From contig CAVRIG010000017.1 of the NCBI GenBank assembly GCA_963721175.1, forward strand, positions 124,001 to 188,000: a DNA stretch of 64,000 nt, read 5' to 3'. The first letter of the stretch is position 1. Every line of letters begins with the position of its first letter. The stretch is from Aliishimia sp963721175 (lineage in GTDB: Bacteria > Pseudomonadota > Alphaproteobacteria > Rhodobacterales > Rhodobacteraceae). A program made the translations under genes and the position numbers. A model generated the notes under the pieces. It was not told the origin of the DNA. It did not search any database and saw only the letters and a list, made by a program, of their open reading frames with translations. Positions 54,581 to 62,308 of the stretch are shown here, piece by piece.

Positions 54581-55180
54581 CTACAGCCTGCGACGGGCGA
54601 TGACCTTGACGGTCGACGCGACCAGCAGGGCACAGAGCGCCGCCTTTGACAGCGTCTCCATCGTCCCCTCGATGAGTAGCGCGTGCACGACGGTGCCCGT
54701 GACGATAACCCCGGCGAGCGTCAGGTGGCTCAACCGCCAGGTGCGAAACCGCAGCGGCAACCGCCGCCGCACCGCGGCCAGGAGCGCGGTGGCAAAGATC
54801 GCCCACATCGCGATGACACCCCAGGCGGAGAACGGCGTGGGGGATGTGAAGAGAAGTGCGTCGATCATGTCAGGCGGGCTGGAGATCCACAGCGCCGCGA
54901 CATGGAGCACCACCGCCGCGACGAGCGATCCGCCGACCCAGCGATGCAATCGCCGCCCACGCAGCCCGGAGAAACCGGGCAGGTATCCACCCGCCAGCAG
55001 GGGCTGGAGAAACATCAGCGCCAGGCCCACCACCCCCGCCAGGCCGCCCGCGATGTAGATGGCACTGCGATATTCCAGCAGCGGGCTCGCGACTGCCGCT
55101 GCAATCGGGCCGGCTATGGCGATCGCGACGCCGGCCCAGATCACGGCCCGGCGGACAGGGGTCGTCGCCTTCGACGTCAA
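54581..55180 (-). CDS. Ferric-reductase-like transmembrane (cytochrome b) protein
   Basis: A 199-residue protein with about six membrane helices, fitting the ferric reductase-like/MsrQ-type transmembrane domain. Haem-ligand histidines are likely in GRRLHRWVGGSLVAAVVLHV and FRTWRLSHLTLAGVIVTGTV followed by VHALLIEG. The family carries electrons across the inner membrane via b haems. It starts five bases after the stop of the Tat-exported dioxygenase-like gene, so the two are co-expressed. No MsrP partner is present, so a standard methionine-sulfoxide role is unlikely. Confidence 0.8.
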   Translation of the reverse strand: MTSKATTPVRRAVIWAGVAIAIAGPIAAAVASPLLEYRSAIYIAGGLAGVVGLALMFLQPLLAGGYLPGFSGLRGRRLHRWVGGSLVAAVVLHVAALWISSPPDMIDALLFTSPTPFSAWGVIAMWAIFATALLAAVRRRLPLRFRTWRLSHLTLAGVIVTGTVVHALLIEGTMETLSKAALCALLVASTVKVIARRRL

Positions 55181-55185
55181 TTCGG

Positions 55186-55674
55186 TCAGGCAGGCTGGAG
55201 GACGAAATGCGCGCTCAGGCTGGTGTCCTTCGCGCTCGACATGACGGGACGCAGGAACACGGTCGCGAACGCGCCGCTGTCATAGGCGAGGTGGCCGTGC
55301 GGCTGGCCGAAGGCCGGGACGATCTGCGGCATTTCCAGCCTGAACTCTCCGTTCGCGTCGGTCAGTGTGGCGCCATGGCTTTGCGGGTCGCGCTCGTAGC
55401 CTTCGGTCGTATGCGCCCAGATCTGGATGCGCTGTCCGGGCAAGGGCGACCCGTCGCCCGCGCGGCGGACGGTGCCGGTCATCCAGAAGCCGCCGCCACC
55501 GATCCGGTCCACGATCGGCGCGTCGGGGCGGTAGTTGTTCGATCCGCCCCGCATCGAGGCCGTCGGTGCCACACCTGCGGCGCGTGCGGGCACCATGAGG
55601 CTGGAGGTGCCTGTCGCCACGACGGCGCCGGCGACGGTCAGCAGGCTGCGGCGGGTCAGCAGAACATCGGTCAT
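55186..55674 (-). CDS. Tat-exported intradiol-dioxygenase-like protein
   Basis: A 162-residue protein with a twin-arginine signal (TRRSLLTVAGAVVATGTSS) cleaved near PARAAG, followed by an intradiol ring-cleavage dioxygenase-like beta-sandwich: FWMTGTVRRAGDGSPLPGQR, IQIWAHTTEGYERD, TLTDANGEFRLEMP and FGQPHGHLAYDSGAF. The H-x-H in QPHGH and the Tyr in EGYERD fit iron ligands of the fold. Exported folded, so the metal is loaded in the cytoplasm. Coupling with a cytochrome-b-like membrane protein suggests a periplasmic redox role rather than catechol breakdown. Confidence 0.78.
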   Translation of the reverse strand: MTDVLLTRRSLLTVAGAVVATGTSSLMVPARAAGVAPTASMRGGSNNYRPDAPIVDRIGGGGFWMTGTVRRAGDGSPLPGQRIQIWAHTTEGYERDPQSHGATLTDANGEFRLEMPQIVPAFGQPHGHLAYDSGAFATVFLRPVMSSAKDTSLSAHFVLQPA

Positions 55675-55940
55675 GCAAGTCTCTCCTATCCGTCAAGAAA
55701 ACTTGCTCCGGTATTTAGCACGGTCGGGCGTGATTCCGATCATCCGACTGAAGAATCCGCGATGATTTGAAGTCACGGTCGCGTGTTCTTCCGGCCCGGA
55801 GTATTCGTCGACAGGTAAACACACACACTCGCAATGGCGCGCGTCGTCGCCGGCTGACGGAACAGGATCTCGGCCAAACTGACGGAGGGGATTGTCGCAT
55901 CAGTCACGACCTGGCGCATGGCTCGTCGAGGAAAGTCAGG

Positions 55941-56456
55941 TCACGTGCATTCAAGGACGCCGAACTGGATGATCTCGGCCCCGTCGAGCCTGTAGATACC
56001 GTCCGTGCGGTATCTGCCCGTTTCCATGAACCAGGCTCGGAGGTCCGGCGGGTAGTATTGCGCCATGACGCGTGAGGCGAGTTCGAAACGCCACGGTTCG
56101 AGCGGACGGCCGCGCGCCGAAGGACCGTGGAACCCGAAGGTCGCGTCGCGCGAGACGCAGGTTTGCGGCAACCCGATCAGCATCGTGCAGGTCGAGTTGC
56201 AATGACCCCCGCGGATCTCGACCGGCCGATCGGATTGGCGCAGATCGCGGATCTGCTGGAGACGGGCGTTCAGATAGCCACCCGGATCGTTCCGCACGAT
56301 CAGGGGGCCGGCTGTGCTGGGTGCCTTCGCCGCGCCCGCGAAGGGGAACGCAAGACTGCACGCCAACACCGTGACGATAGCCGCCCGCGCAAATTTCTGC
56401 CGAGCCTGGCAGAATTCCCCAAAACCGCGGGGCGGGCACTGGATATGACCGGACAT
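55941..56456 (-). CDS. Exported ClpP-like small protein
   Basis: A 171-residue protein. ATG at 56456 follows AGGAAG, and a hydrophobic signal (VTVLACSLAFPFAGAAKA) leads to a domain with VEIRGGHCNSTCTMLIGLPQ and VSRDATFGFHGPSARG, a pattern like small exported ClpP/crotonase-fold proteins in which a GG-x-C-x-S-x-C-T loop sits at the nucleophile elbow. The Ser-Thr and His may form a degenerate catalytic set. No ATPase partner is nearby. The family name is uncertain. Confidence 0.6.
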   Translation of the reverse strand: MSGHIQCPPRGFGEFCQARQKFARAAIVTVLACSLAFPFAGAAKAPSTAGPLIVRNDPGGYLNARLQQIRDLRQSDRPVEIRGGHCNSTCTMLIGLPQTCVSRDATFGFHGPSARGRPLEPWRFELASRVMAQYYPPDLRAWFMETGRYRTDGIYRLDGAEIIQFGVLECT

Positions 56457-56726
56457 GCTTCCTGCTCTCTTGTTCGCGGTGTGTGAAAACGCCGGACACA
56501 TGTCGGCGAACACGAGAGCAGTACACCGCCCAAACCCTAACGAGGCGTTGAGCTTTGGATTTTAACATATTGTTTTTACTGTATAATTTTTATTGCGACG
56601 CCTTAATGACGCCATAGTTCTCTGTTAATTCAGCATCGAGATCCTTGCGTGATTGCAGACGCACCGCTTGGCATACTCGATGAAACGGCCATCCGTCGGG
56701 CGATAGCCCACAGCGTTGCCGCAATC

Positions 56727-57293
56727 CTAAATCGCAGCACCTGCGACCTGATAGACGGGTGTGTTTCCACCCGTTTGCGCAAGCCTGCTGCGTGTCGCGA
56801 CCGCGTCGTTCAACCGTTGTCGAAGTCCCGCACGAAACTGGTCCTCGATCGGCGGAAGCATGACGTCGCGGTAGGTGCGGCAGACCGCGAGCATCAGCGC
56901 ATGCGTGACGGTGACCCGCCGGTTCAGCCGCTCCGGCGTGGAGACCTGCACGATCAGATCGCGCTCGCCGCGGCTGGCCACGGTCCCGATGCGCGTGACC
57001 GCGATGCCCTCGGCGGTCAGCGCTGCGGCGACGGTCTGCGCGCGACGCAGGCCCAACGCATCGTTGTAGGCATTGCTGCCGACCGCGTCGGTGTGCCCGG
57101 TCACCGAAACCTGGCCAAAACTGTCCTGCGCGGAAATTCGCTGCGCAATCGACCTGAGTTCGGTGCGGGCCTCTGGCGTCAAAGCCACAGAGTCGAAATC
57201 GAAATTCACGGTGCCGATGACTTCCGCATTGGCTTCGGCGTGAAATCCTGCAAAAAACACTACCATGACAAGAATTCGAACAAGCGACTTCAT
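56727..57293 (-). CDS. OmpA-domain exported protein
   Basis: A 188-residue protein with a signal peptide (MKSLVRILVMVVFFAGFHAE, cleaved near ANA) and an OmpA/MotB-type peptidoglycan-binding domain: INFDFDS-like VNFDFDSVALTPEARTEL, VTGHTDAVGSNAYNDALGL and RRAQTVAAALTAEGI. It lacks a beta-barrel, so it is likely periplasmic. A tail with CRTYRDVMLPPIEDQFRAGL follows. It diverges from the TolC gene with only 47 bp between starts, so the two share a promoter region and the protein may stabilise the secretion channel. Confidence 0.85.
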   Translation of the reverse strand: MKSLVRILVMVVFFAGFHAEANAEVIGTVNFDFDSVALTPEARTELRSIAQRISAQDSFGQVSVTGHTDAVGSNAYNDALGLRRAQTVAAALTAEGIAVTRIGTVASRGERDLIVQVSTPERLNRRVTVTHALMLAVCRTYRDVMLPPIEDQFRAGLRQRLNDAVATRSRLAQTGGNTPVYQVAGAAI

Positions 57294-57340
57294 CTGCGTA
57301 TCTCCAAAAAGGGCCATGTTTCGGATGCGAATTTCGACCG

Positions 57341-58801
57341 ATGCGGGAAACTCAGTCACAAAAGGTCCTGCGACGCAAGGAAAGGTCCGAAGAATTATTA
57401 GGAAGGTTGGTTCCCGCCGTCCTTGTGATGCTGACATCCGCATCCGCGGCCCAGGCGCTTGGGTTGAAGGAGGCGATCATCTTCGTGCTGGAGAGCCATC
57501 CGGAGATTTCGGCCGCCGAATTCAACAAGCAGGCCATCGAGTTCGAACTGGATCAGGCCCGCAGTCTGCGCGCCCCCCGTATCGATTTGTCGGCCAGCGT
57601 CATGAGCAGCATCAACGAGGGCACGACCTCGATAGATCTGTCCGCCGCCGACGATGCGCTGGAAGGCTACGAGTTCACGGCACGGCTGAGCCAAACGCTC
57701 TTTGACGGTTTCGAGACACGCTCCGAGATCGAGCGGCAGGCCTATCGTGTCGATGCCGCGGCACTCAGGGTGCTGGAACGGTCGGAGTTCCTGGGGCTCG
57801 AGGCGGCCCGTGTGATCTCGGACATGCGGCGTGCCCAGACCGTGTTGGATTTGGGCCGTCAGAACCTCGCGTACCACCAGGAAGTTGTCGGGCGGGTCGA
57901 GCAGGCCTATGCCGAGGAGGTCGTCGGCATCGCCGATCTGCAGCAGGCGCGCGAGCGCGTGTTCCTTGCGCGCGATATCCTGGTGGATCTCGAACTGGAC
58001 CTGGAAGATTCGCGAACCTTCTTCATCGAGATCGTCGGCATGCCTCCGGAAAACCTGGAGCCTTTGCCTGCGGTCCGGTCGCGCCTTCCGTCAGGTATCG
58101 ACACGGCGATGGCGGAAGCCCGGCGCAACAATCCTACGGTTCGCTTTCTGCAGATGGACGTGGGTGCCGCGGAGGCACTCCAGCGCAGCGTCGCGTCCAA
58201 CCGGTATCCGGACATTGCACTGGAGGCCGAAGCGCGCCTGGGAGAGGACATCAACAGTTTCGAGGGTGACGTCAATGAGGCGCGGGTCGGCGTCGTCGCG
58301 CGGTACGTCTTCCAGGGCAGCCAGAATCGCGCGAACCGGCAGGAGCATGTGCGCCGCGTGTCCGAGGCGCGGTCGCAGCTTCTGGCACAGGCGCGCATCG
58401 TCGACAGGGAAGTCCGCCAGAGCTGGTCCACCCTGCAGAATGCTAGGCGCCGGGTACAATTGATTCAGCAACAGGTGCAGCTGGCGGCAGATCTGCGCAG
58501 CAGCTACGAGACCGAGTTCGAGATCGGCAACCGGACGCTGCTCGACGTTCTGAACACGCAAGCGAGCCTGTTCGAGGCGCAGGCCGACCTCGTATCTGCC
58601 AGATCGCTGGAAGTCTATTCCGAATACCGCCTGCTTGCAGCTTCTGGCCGCCTGCTTGCAACACTGGGCATCGTGCCGCCGGAGGACGCGATCGTCTATG
58701 CCACGGCCGCTCAGAACGCCCCGCCGGTCGGTGCCGCCGATACACAGGAGCAATTCGACGCGCGCGCCTATCGCGACTGGCGCGCCGGCGTCGGCAGATG
58801 A
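57341..58801 (+). CDS. TolC/LapE-family outer membrane secretion protein
   Basis: A 486-residue outer-membrane efflux protein forming the export channel of a type I secretion system. After a signal segment (LLGRLVPAVLVMLTSASAAQ) the repeat units of the alpha-barrel are visible: LKEAIIFVLESHPEISAAEF, SQTLFDGFETRSEIERQAYR, YAEEVVGIADLQQARERVF, FQGSQNRANRQEHVRRVSEA and FEIGNRTLLDVLNTQASLFE. Long coiled helices dominate. It begins the TolC-LapB-LapC operon and ends seven bases before the ABC gene. Confidence 0.9.
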   Translation: MRETQSQKVLRRKERSEELLGRLVPAVLVMLTSASAAQALGLKEAIIFVLESHPEISAAEFNKQAIEFELDQARSLRAPRIDLSASVMSSINEGTTSIDLSAADDALEGYEFTARLSQTLFDGFETRSEIERQAYRVDAAALRVLERSEFLGLEAARVISDMRRAQTVLDLGRQNLAYHQEVVGRVEQAYAEEVVGIADLQQARERVFLARDILVDLELDLEDSRTFFIEIVGMPPENLEPLPAVRSRLPSGIDTAMAEARRNNPTVRFLQMDVGAAEALQRSVASNRYPDIALEAEARLGEDINSFEGDVNEARVGVVARYVFQGSQNRANRQEHVRRVSEARSQLLAQARIVDREVRQSWSTLQNARRRVQLIQQQVQLAADLRSSYETEFEIGNRTLLDVLNTQASLFEAQADLVSARSLEVYSEYRLLAASGRLLATLGIVPPEDAIVYATAAQNAPPVGAADTQEQFDARAYRDWRAGVGR

Positions 58802-58808
58802 ACAGGGA

Positions 58809-60992
58809 ATGACCGCACCGGAGGAGGAGCCGAACAAGCGTTCGCGCAAGCTGCTTCGGCTGGAGCCCAAGAACGCGGTTCCGCCGGATTGGCGCTTTCC
58901 TGAAACCGCGACCTCTGCGGATCCGCTCGCGCTGGCCCTCTCGCACGCGTTTCACCTGAACGGCTCCGACACGCCCGCCGAAACCTTTGCGCGCTCCGTG
59001 GCCCTTCCGGCGGACGGCCGTCTGACCCCGGCTCTGGCGGTCGAGGCCGTGCGCCGCCAGGACGGCGTGGCGCGCTTGACGAAGCTTCGGCTGGGCGACC
59101 TCTCCGACGCGGTTTTACCGGCGCTGCTCTTCGTCAGCGGCAATCGGGTGTGCGTGGTGCAGGAGCGCGATACGGACGGGACATTGGTCCTGTGGTGGCC
59201 CGAAGGCGACGGACCGGCGCGCGTCGACGATATCTACCTCGGCAGGGCACTGCTGCTGCGACCGTCCGAACCGCGGTCGCGCGCCGAGGGCGAGGCATCA
59301 AGGGAACACTGGTTCTGGGGGACGATCGCGCGGTTCTGGCCCGATTACCTGCAGGTCATCCTGGCCTCGGCGCTGGTCAACATCTTCGCGCTGGCGGTGC
59401 CGGTCTTCACGCTGAATGTCTATGACCGGGTCTTCCCGAACGCCGCATTGATCACGCTTTGGTCGCTGGTGGCCGGCGTGGCGCTGGCGCTGCTCTTCGA
59501 CGCGGCGCTGAAACTCCTGCGCGGCGGCGTGGTCGATGCCGTCGGCCGGCGGGTCGATCTGCGCGCGTCGTCGCGGCTCTTCCGCCACATCCTCGCCCTC
59601 GACCTCGAAGCGGGTCCGGCGCGCGGCGGAAGCCTCGTCAACACGTTGAAGGATTTCGAGCAGGTCCGCGAGGTGTTCTCCTCTCAAACCGTGGCGACGC
59701 TGACCGACCTGGTCTTCGCGGCGCTCTTCCTCGCGGTGATCGCCTATCTTGGTGGCCCTCTGGTCTGGCCGCCGATCATCGCGATGGGCACCGTGGTGGT
59801 TCTCGTGCTCCTGCTCATCGTGCCTCTGCGCCGTCGTGCCGCGGAAAGCAGGAACCGCAGCGCATCGAAAACCGCCGTCGCCGTCGAAACGGTCGGCGCG
59901 CTCGAGACGCTGCGTGCGACGAATGGCGCGGCACGCATGCTCCGCCGCTGGGAAGATGCCGTCACCGGAGCCGCCGTGTCGAACGAGCGCAGCCGCCGTC
60001 TGGCCAACACCGCCGCCACGCTGACGGCCACGGCGTCGCAGATGTCCTCCATCGGCATCGTCGTCATGGGCGTCTACCTCGCGCTCGAGGGGCAGCTGAC
60101 CATGGGCACGGTGATCGCCGCGATGATCCTCTCGGGGCGCGCCCTGGCGCCGATGGCGGTGCTTGCCGGGTTGATGGTGCGGATGAGCTTCGCCGTCGAT
60201 GCGCTGGGCGCGCTCAACGGCATGATGAGCCTGCCCGCACGCGCGGCGTCGGGCGGGCTGAACGCACCCGTTCGGTCGGGCGCCGTGACGCTGGACGACG
60301 TGACGCTCGCATACGGTCCGGACGCGCCAAGGGTGCTGGGTCCGGTGTCGGTCACGGTCGAACCTGGGGAGCGGGTCGCGCTGATCGGCACCGTTGGCGC
60401 TGGCAAGACGTCGCTCTTGCGGATCATGGCCGGTCTCTGGCATCCGACCTCCGGCGCGCTGCTCCTCGACGGGGTCAATGCCGACCAGATCGCGCCCGAT
60501 CTGCTGCGCCAGGCCGTGCAACTGGTGCCGCAGGAACCGGTCCTGTTTTCCGGCAGCCTCTCCGAAAACATCGCCTTCGGTCAGCCTTGGGCCCGCGACG
60601 CCGAGATTGCGGAGGCCGCCCGCGCCGCCGGCGTGGACACGATCGCGGCGAACCATCCCGACGGGTTCGGCATGGCCATCGCCGAACGCGGTGCCAACCT
60701 TTCGGGCGGTCAGCGGCAGATGGTCGCCATCGCCCGTGCGCTCCTGTCCCGCCCGCAGATTCTGCTGCTGGACGAGCCGACCGCCGCGATGGACCAGGAG
60801 ACGGAGCGGCAATTCATCGCCCGGCTGACTGGCCTGGTGAAGACGCGCCGCATGACCCTGGTCGTCGCCACGCATCGCAGCAGCCTCCTTGAACTTGTCG
60901 ACCGGGTCGTGCTGCTCGACCGCGGTGCCGTACGGCGCGACGGGCCGCGGGACGTGGTGATCCGCGAGCTTTCGGGCGAGCGGTTGTCGTGA
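58809..60992 (+). CDS. Type I secretion ABC transporter, LapB/LssB type
   Basis: A 727-residue ABC exporter half-molecule. Residues 1-150 form a degenerate C39-like domain (AVEAVRRQDGVARLTKLRLG, SGNRVCVVQERDTDGTLVLW). The transmembrane domain follows (DYLQVILASALVNIFALAVP, FTLNVYDRVFPNAALITLW), and the nucleotide-binding domain has Walker A GTVGAGKTSLL, the signature LSGGQRQMVAIARALL, Walker B ILLLDEPTAAMD and the H-loop VVATHRSSLLEL. FTLNVYDRVFPN is characteristic of adhesin exporters of the LapB group. It drives secretion of a large RTX adhesin. Confidence 0.93.
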   Translation: MTAPEEEPNKRSRKLLRLEPKNAVPPDWRFPETATSADPLALALSHAFHLNGSDTPAETFARSVALPADGRLTPALAVEAVRRQDGVARLTKLRLGDLSDAVLPALLFVSGNRVCVVQERDTDGTLVLWWPEGDGPARVDDIYLGRALLLRPSEPRSRAEGEASREHWFWGTIARFWPDYLQVILASALVNIFALAVPVFTLNVYDRVFPNAALITLWSLVAGVALALLFDAALKLLRGGVVDAVGRRVDLRASSRLFRHILALDLEAGPARGGSLVNTLKDFEQVREVFSSQTVATLTDLVFAALFLAVIAYLGGPLVWPPIIAMGTVVVLVLLLIVPLRRRAAESRNRSASKTAVAVETVGALETLRATNGAARMLRRWEDAVTGAAVSNERSRRLANTAATLTATASQMSSIGIVVMGVYLALEGQLTMGTVIAAMILSGRALAPMAVLAGLMVRMSFAVDALGALNGMMSLPARAASGGLNAPVRSGAVTLDDVTLAYGPDAPRVLGPVSVTVEPGERVALIGTVGAGKTSLLRIMAGLWHPTSGALLLDGVNADQIAPDLLRQAVQLVPQEPVLFSGSLSENIAFGQPWARDAEIAEAARAAGVDTIAANHPDGFGMAIAERGANLSGGQRQMVAIARALLSRPQILLLDEPTAAMDQETERQFIARLTGLVKTRRMTLVVATHRSSLLELVDRVVLLDRGAVRRDGPRDVVIRELSGERLS

Positions 60993-62308
60993 GCCGCGAA
61001 GCCGACCTTCGGGATTTCGCCGCCGGTGCGTCGGCCGCGAATATCGACCGGGCGGGGCGCTGGTCGGGGCTCCTGCTCATGGCGCTGATGCTGGCGGCTG
61101 TCCTGGCGGGGCTGGCCTGGGCCAGCTGGGCCGTGATCGAGGAAGTGACCCGTGCGCCCGGCGAGGTGATCCCATCGGGCGACACCCAGGTGGTGCAAAG
61201 CCTCGAAGGCGGGTTGGTCGCGGAGATCTTCGTCGAGGTCGGCGATGCGGTGACCAAGGGCCAGCCGCTGATCCGCATTGACGATACGGCCGCGGCGTCG
61301 AACGTGGGAGAACTCACTGCCCGCAAGGCGGCCCAGGCGGTGCGGCTCGCCCGGCTGGAAGCGGAGGAAAACGATGCCGAGAGACCGGATTTCTCGTTCA
61401 CTGACTTGGCCGAGGATGATCCGCGGGTGCTGCAGGAACTGGCGCTGTTCGACAGCCGGCGTGCGGCGCATGAGGGACAGCGCACGCTTCTCGATGCACA
61501 GATCTGGCAGCGCGAGCGCGAGTTGGACGAGCTGGATGCCACCGTCGAGAGGACCCGCGAGCGGCTGGGCCTGATCGAAGAGGAGATCGAGCTGCGCACC
61601 GCATCCGGCGTGGTGCCGCGGGCGCAGCTTCTGCCGCTGGAGCGGGATCGGATCTCCATGCGCCAGGACCTCGACGTGCTAAAGGCCCAGATCGCGCGGG
61701 CCGAGGCTGCATTGGCCGAAGCCAGGGCGCGTCGGGAGGATCTGGAACTCAGCCGACGTGCGGATATCAGCACCGCCCGCGCCGATGTCGTCAACGAGCT
61801 TGCCGTCATCGAGGAGGCGCTGCGCCGCGCCCGCGATGTCGTTACGCGCGCGGATCTGCGCGCGCCGGTCGATGGCACCGTGTCGGAGCTGAACGTGAAC
61901 ACGGTCGGCGCGGTGATCGGACCAGGCGAGGAGATTCTGCGCATCGTGCCCGGCCGGCAAGGCCTCGAGGTGCGGGCGAAGGTGTCGCCCAAGGACATCG
62001 CCTTCGTCACGCCCGGCATGCAGGCGCGGGTCAAGCTCACGGCCTATGATTTCACGATCCACGGCGCGCTCGACGGCAGGGTGGTTCGGGTCAGCCCCGA
62101 CACGCGCGAAGACCCCCGCACCGGCGAAGTCCACTATCCCGTCATCATCGAGACGGAAGCCGACCAGATCGGGCGGGACGGCGAGGTGCTGGAAGTTCTG
62201 CCCGGCATGGTCGCCGAGGTCGACATCGTCTCGGGCCAACACACCGTTCTGGATTACCTCGCCAAACCCTTCGTCAAGGCGCGCTACGAGGCGCTGCGCG
62301 AGCGTTAG
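60989..62308 (+). CDS. Type I secretion membrane fusion protein, LapC/HlyD family
   Basis: A 439-residue periplasmic adaptor. The GTG start overlaps the ABC stop (GTGA). It has one N-terminal membrane helix (LLLMALMLAAVLAGLAWASW), the HlyD barrel start (APGEVIPSGDTQVVQSLEGG), a long alpha-helical hairpin with coiled-coil character (about 110-290), and C-terminal barrel parts (RAPVDGTVSELNVNTVGAVI, GEVHYPVIIETEADQI). It bridges LapB and the TolC-type channel. Its TAG overlaps the TAA of the convergent adhesin gene by two bases. Confidence 0.93.
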   Translation: MSREADLRDFAAGASAANIDRAGRWSGLLLMALMLAAVLAGLAWASWAVIEEVTRAPGEVIPSGDTQVVQSLEGGLVAEIFVEVGDAVTKGQPLIRIDDTAAASNVGELTARKAAQAVRLARLEAEENDAERPDFSFTDLAEDDPRVLQELALFDSRRAAHEGQRTLLDAQIWQRERELDELDATVERTRERLGLIEEEIELRTASGVVPRAQLLPLERDRISMRQDLDVLKAQIARAEAALAEARARREDLELSRRADISTARADVVNELAVIEEALRRARDVVTRADLRAPVDGTVSELNVNTVGAVIGPGEEILRIVPGRQGLEVRAKVSPKDIAFVTPGMQARVKLTAYDFTIHGALDGRVVRVSPDTREDPRTGEVHYPVIIETEADQIGRDGEVLEVLPGMVAEVDIVSGQHTVLDYLAKPFVKARYEALRER

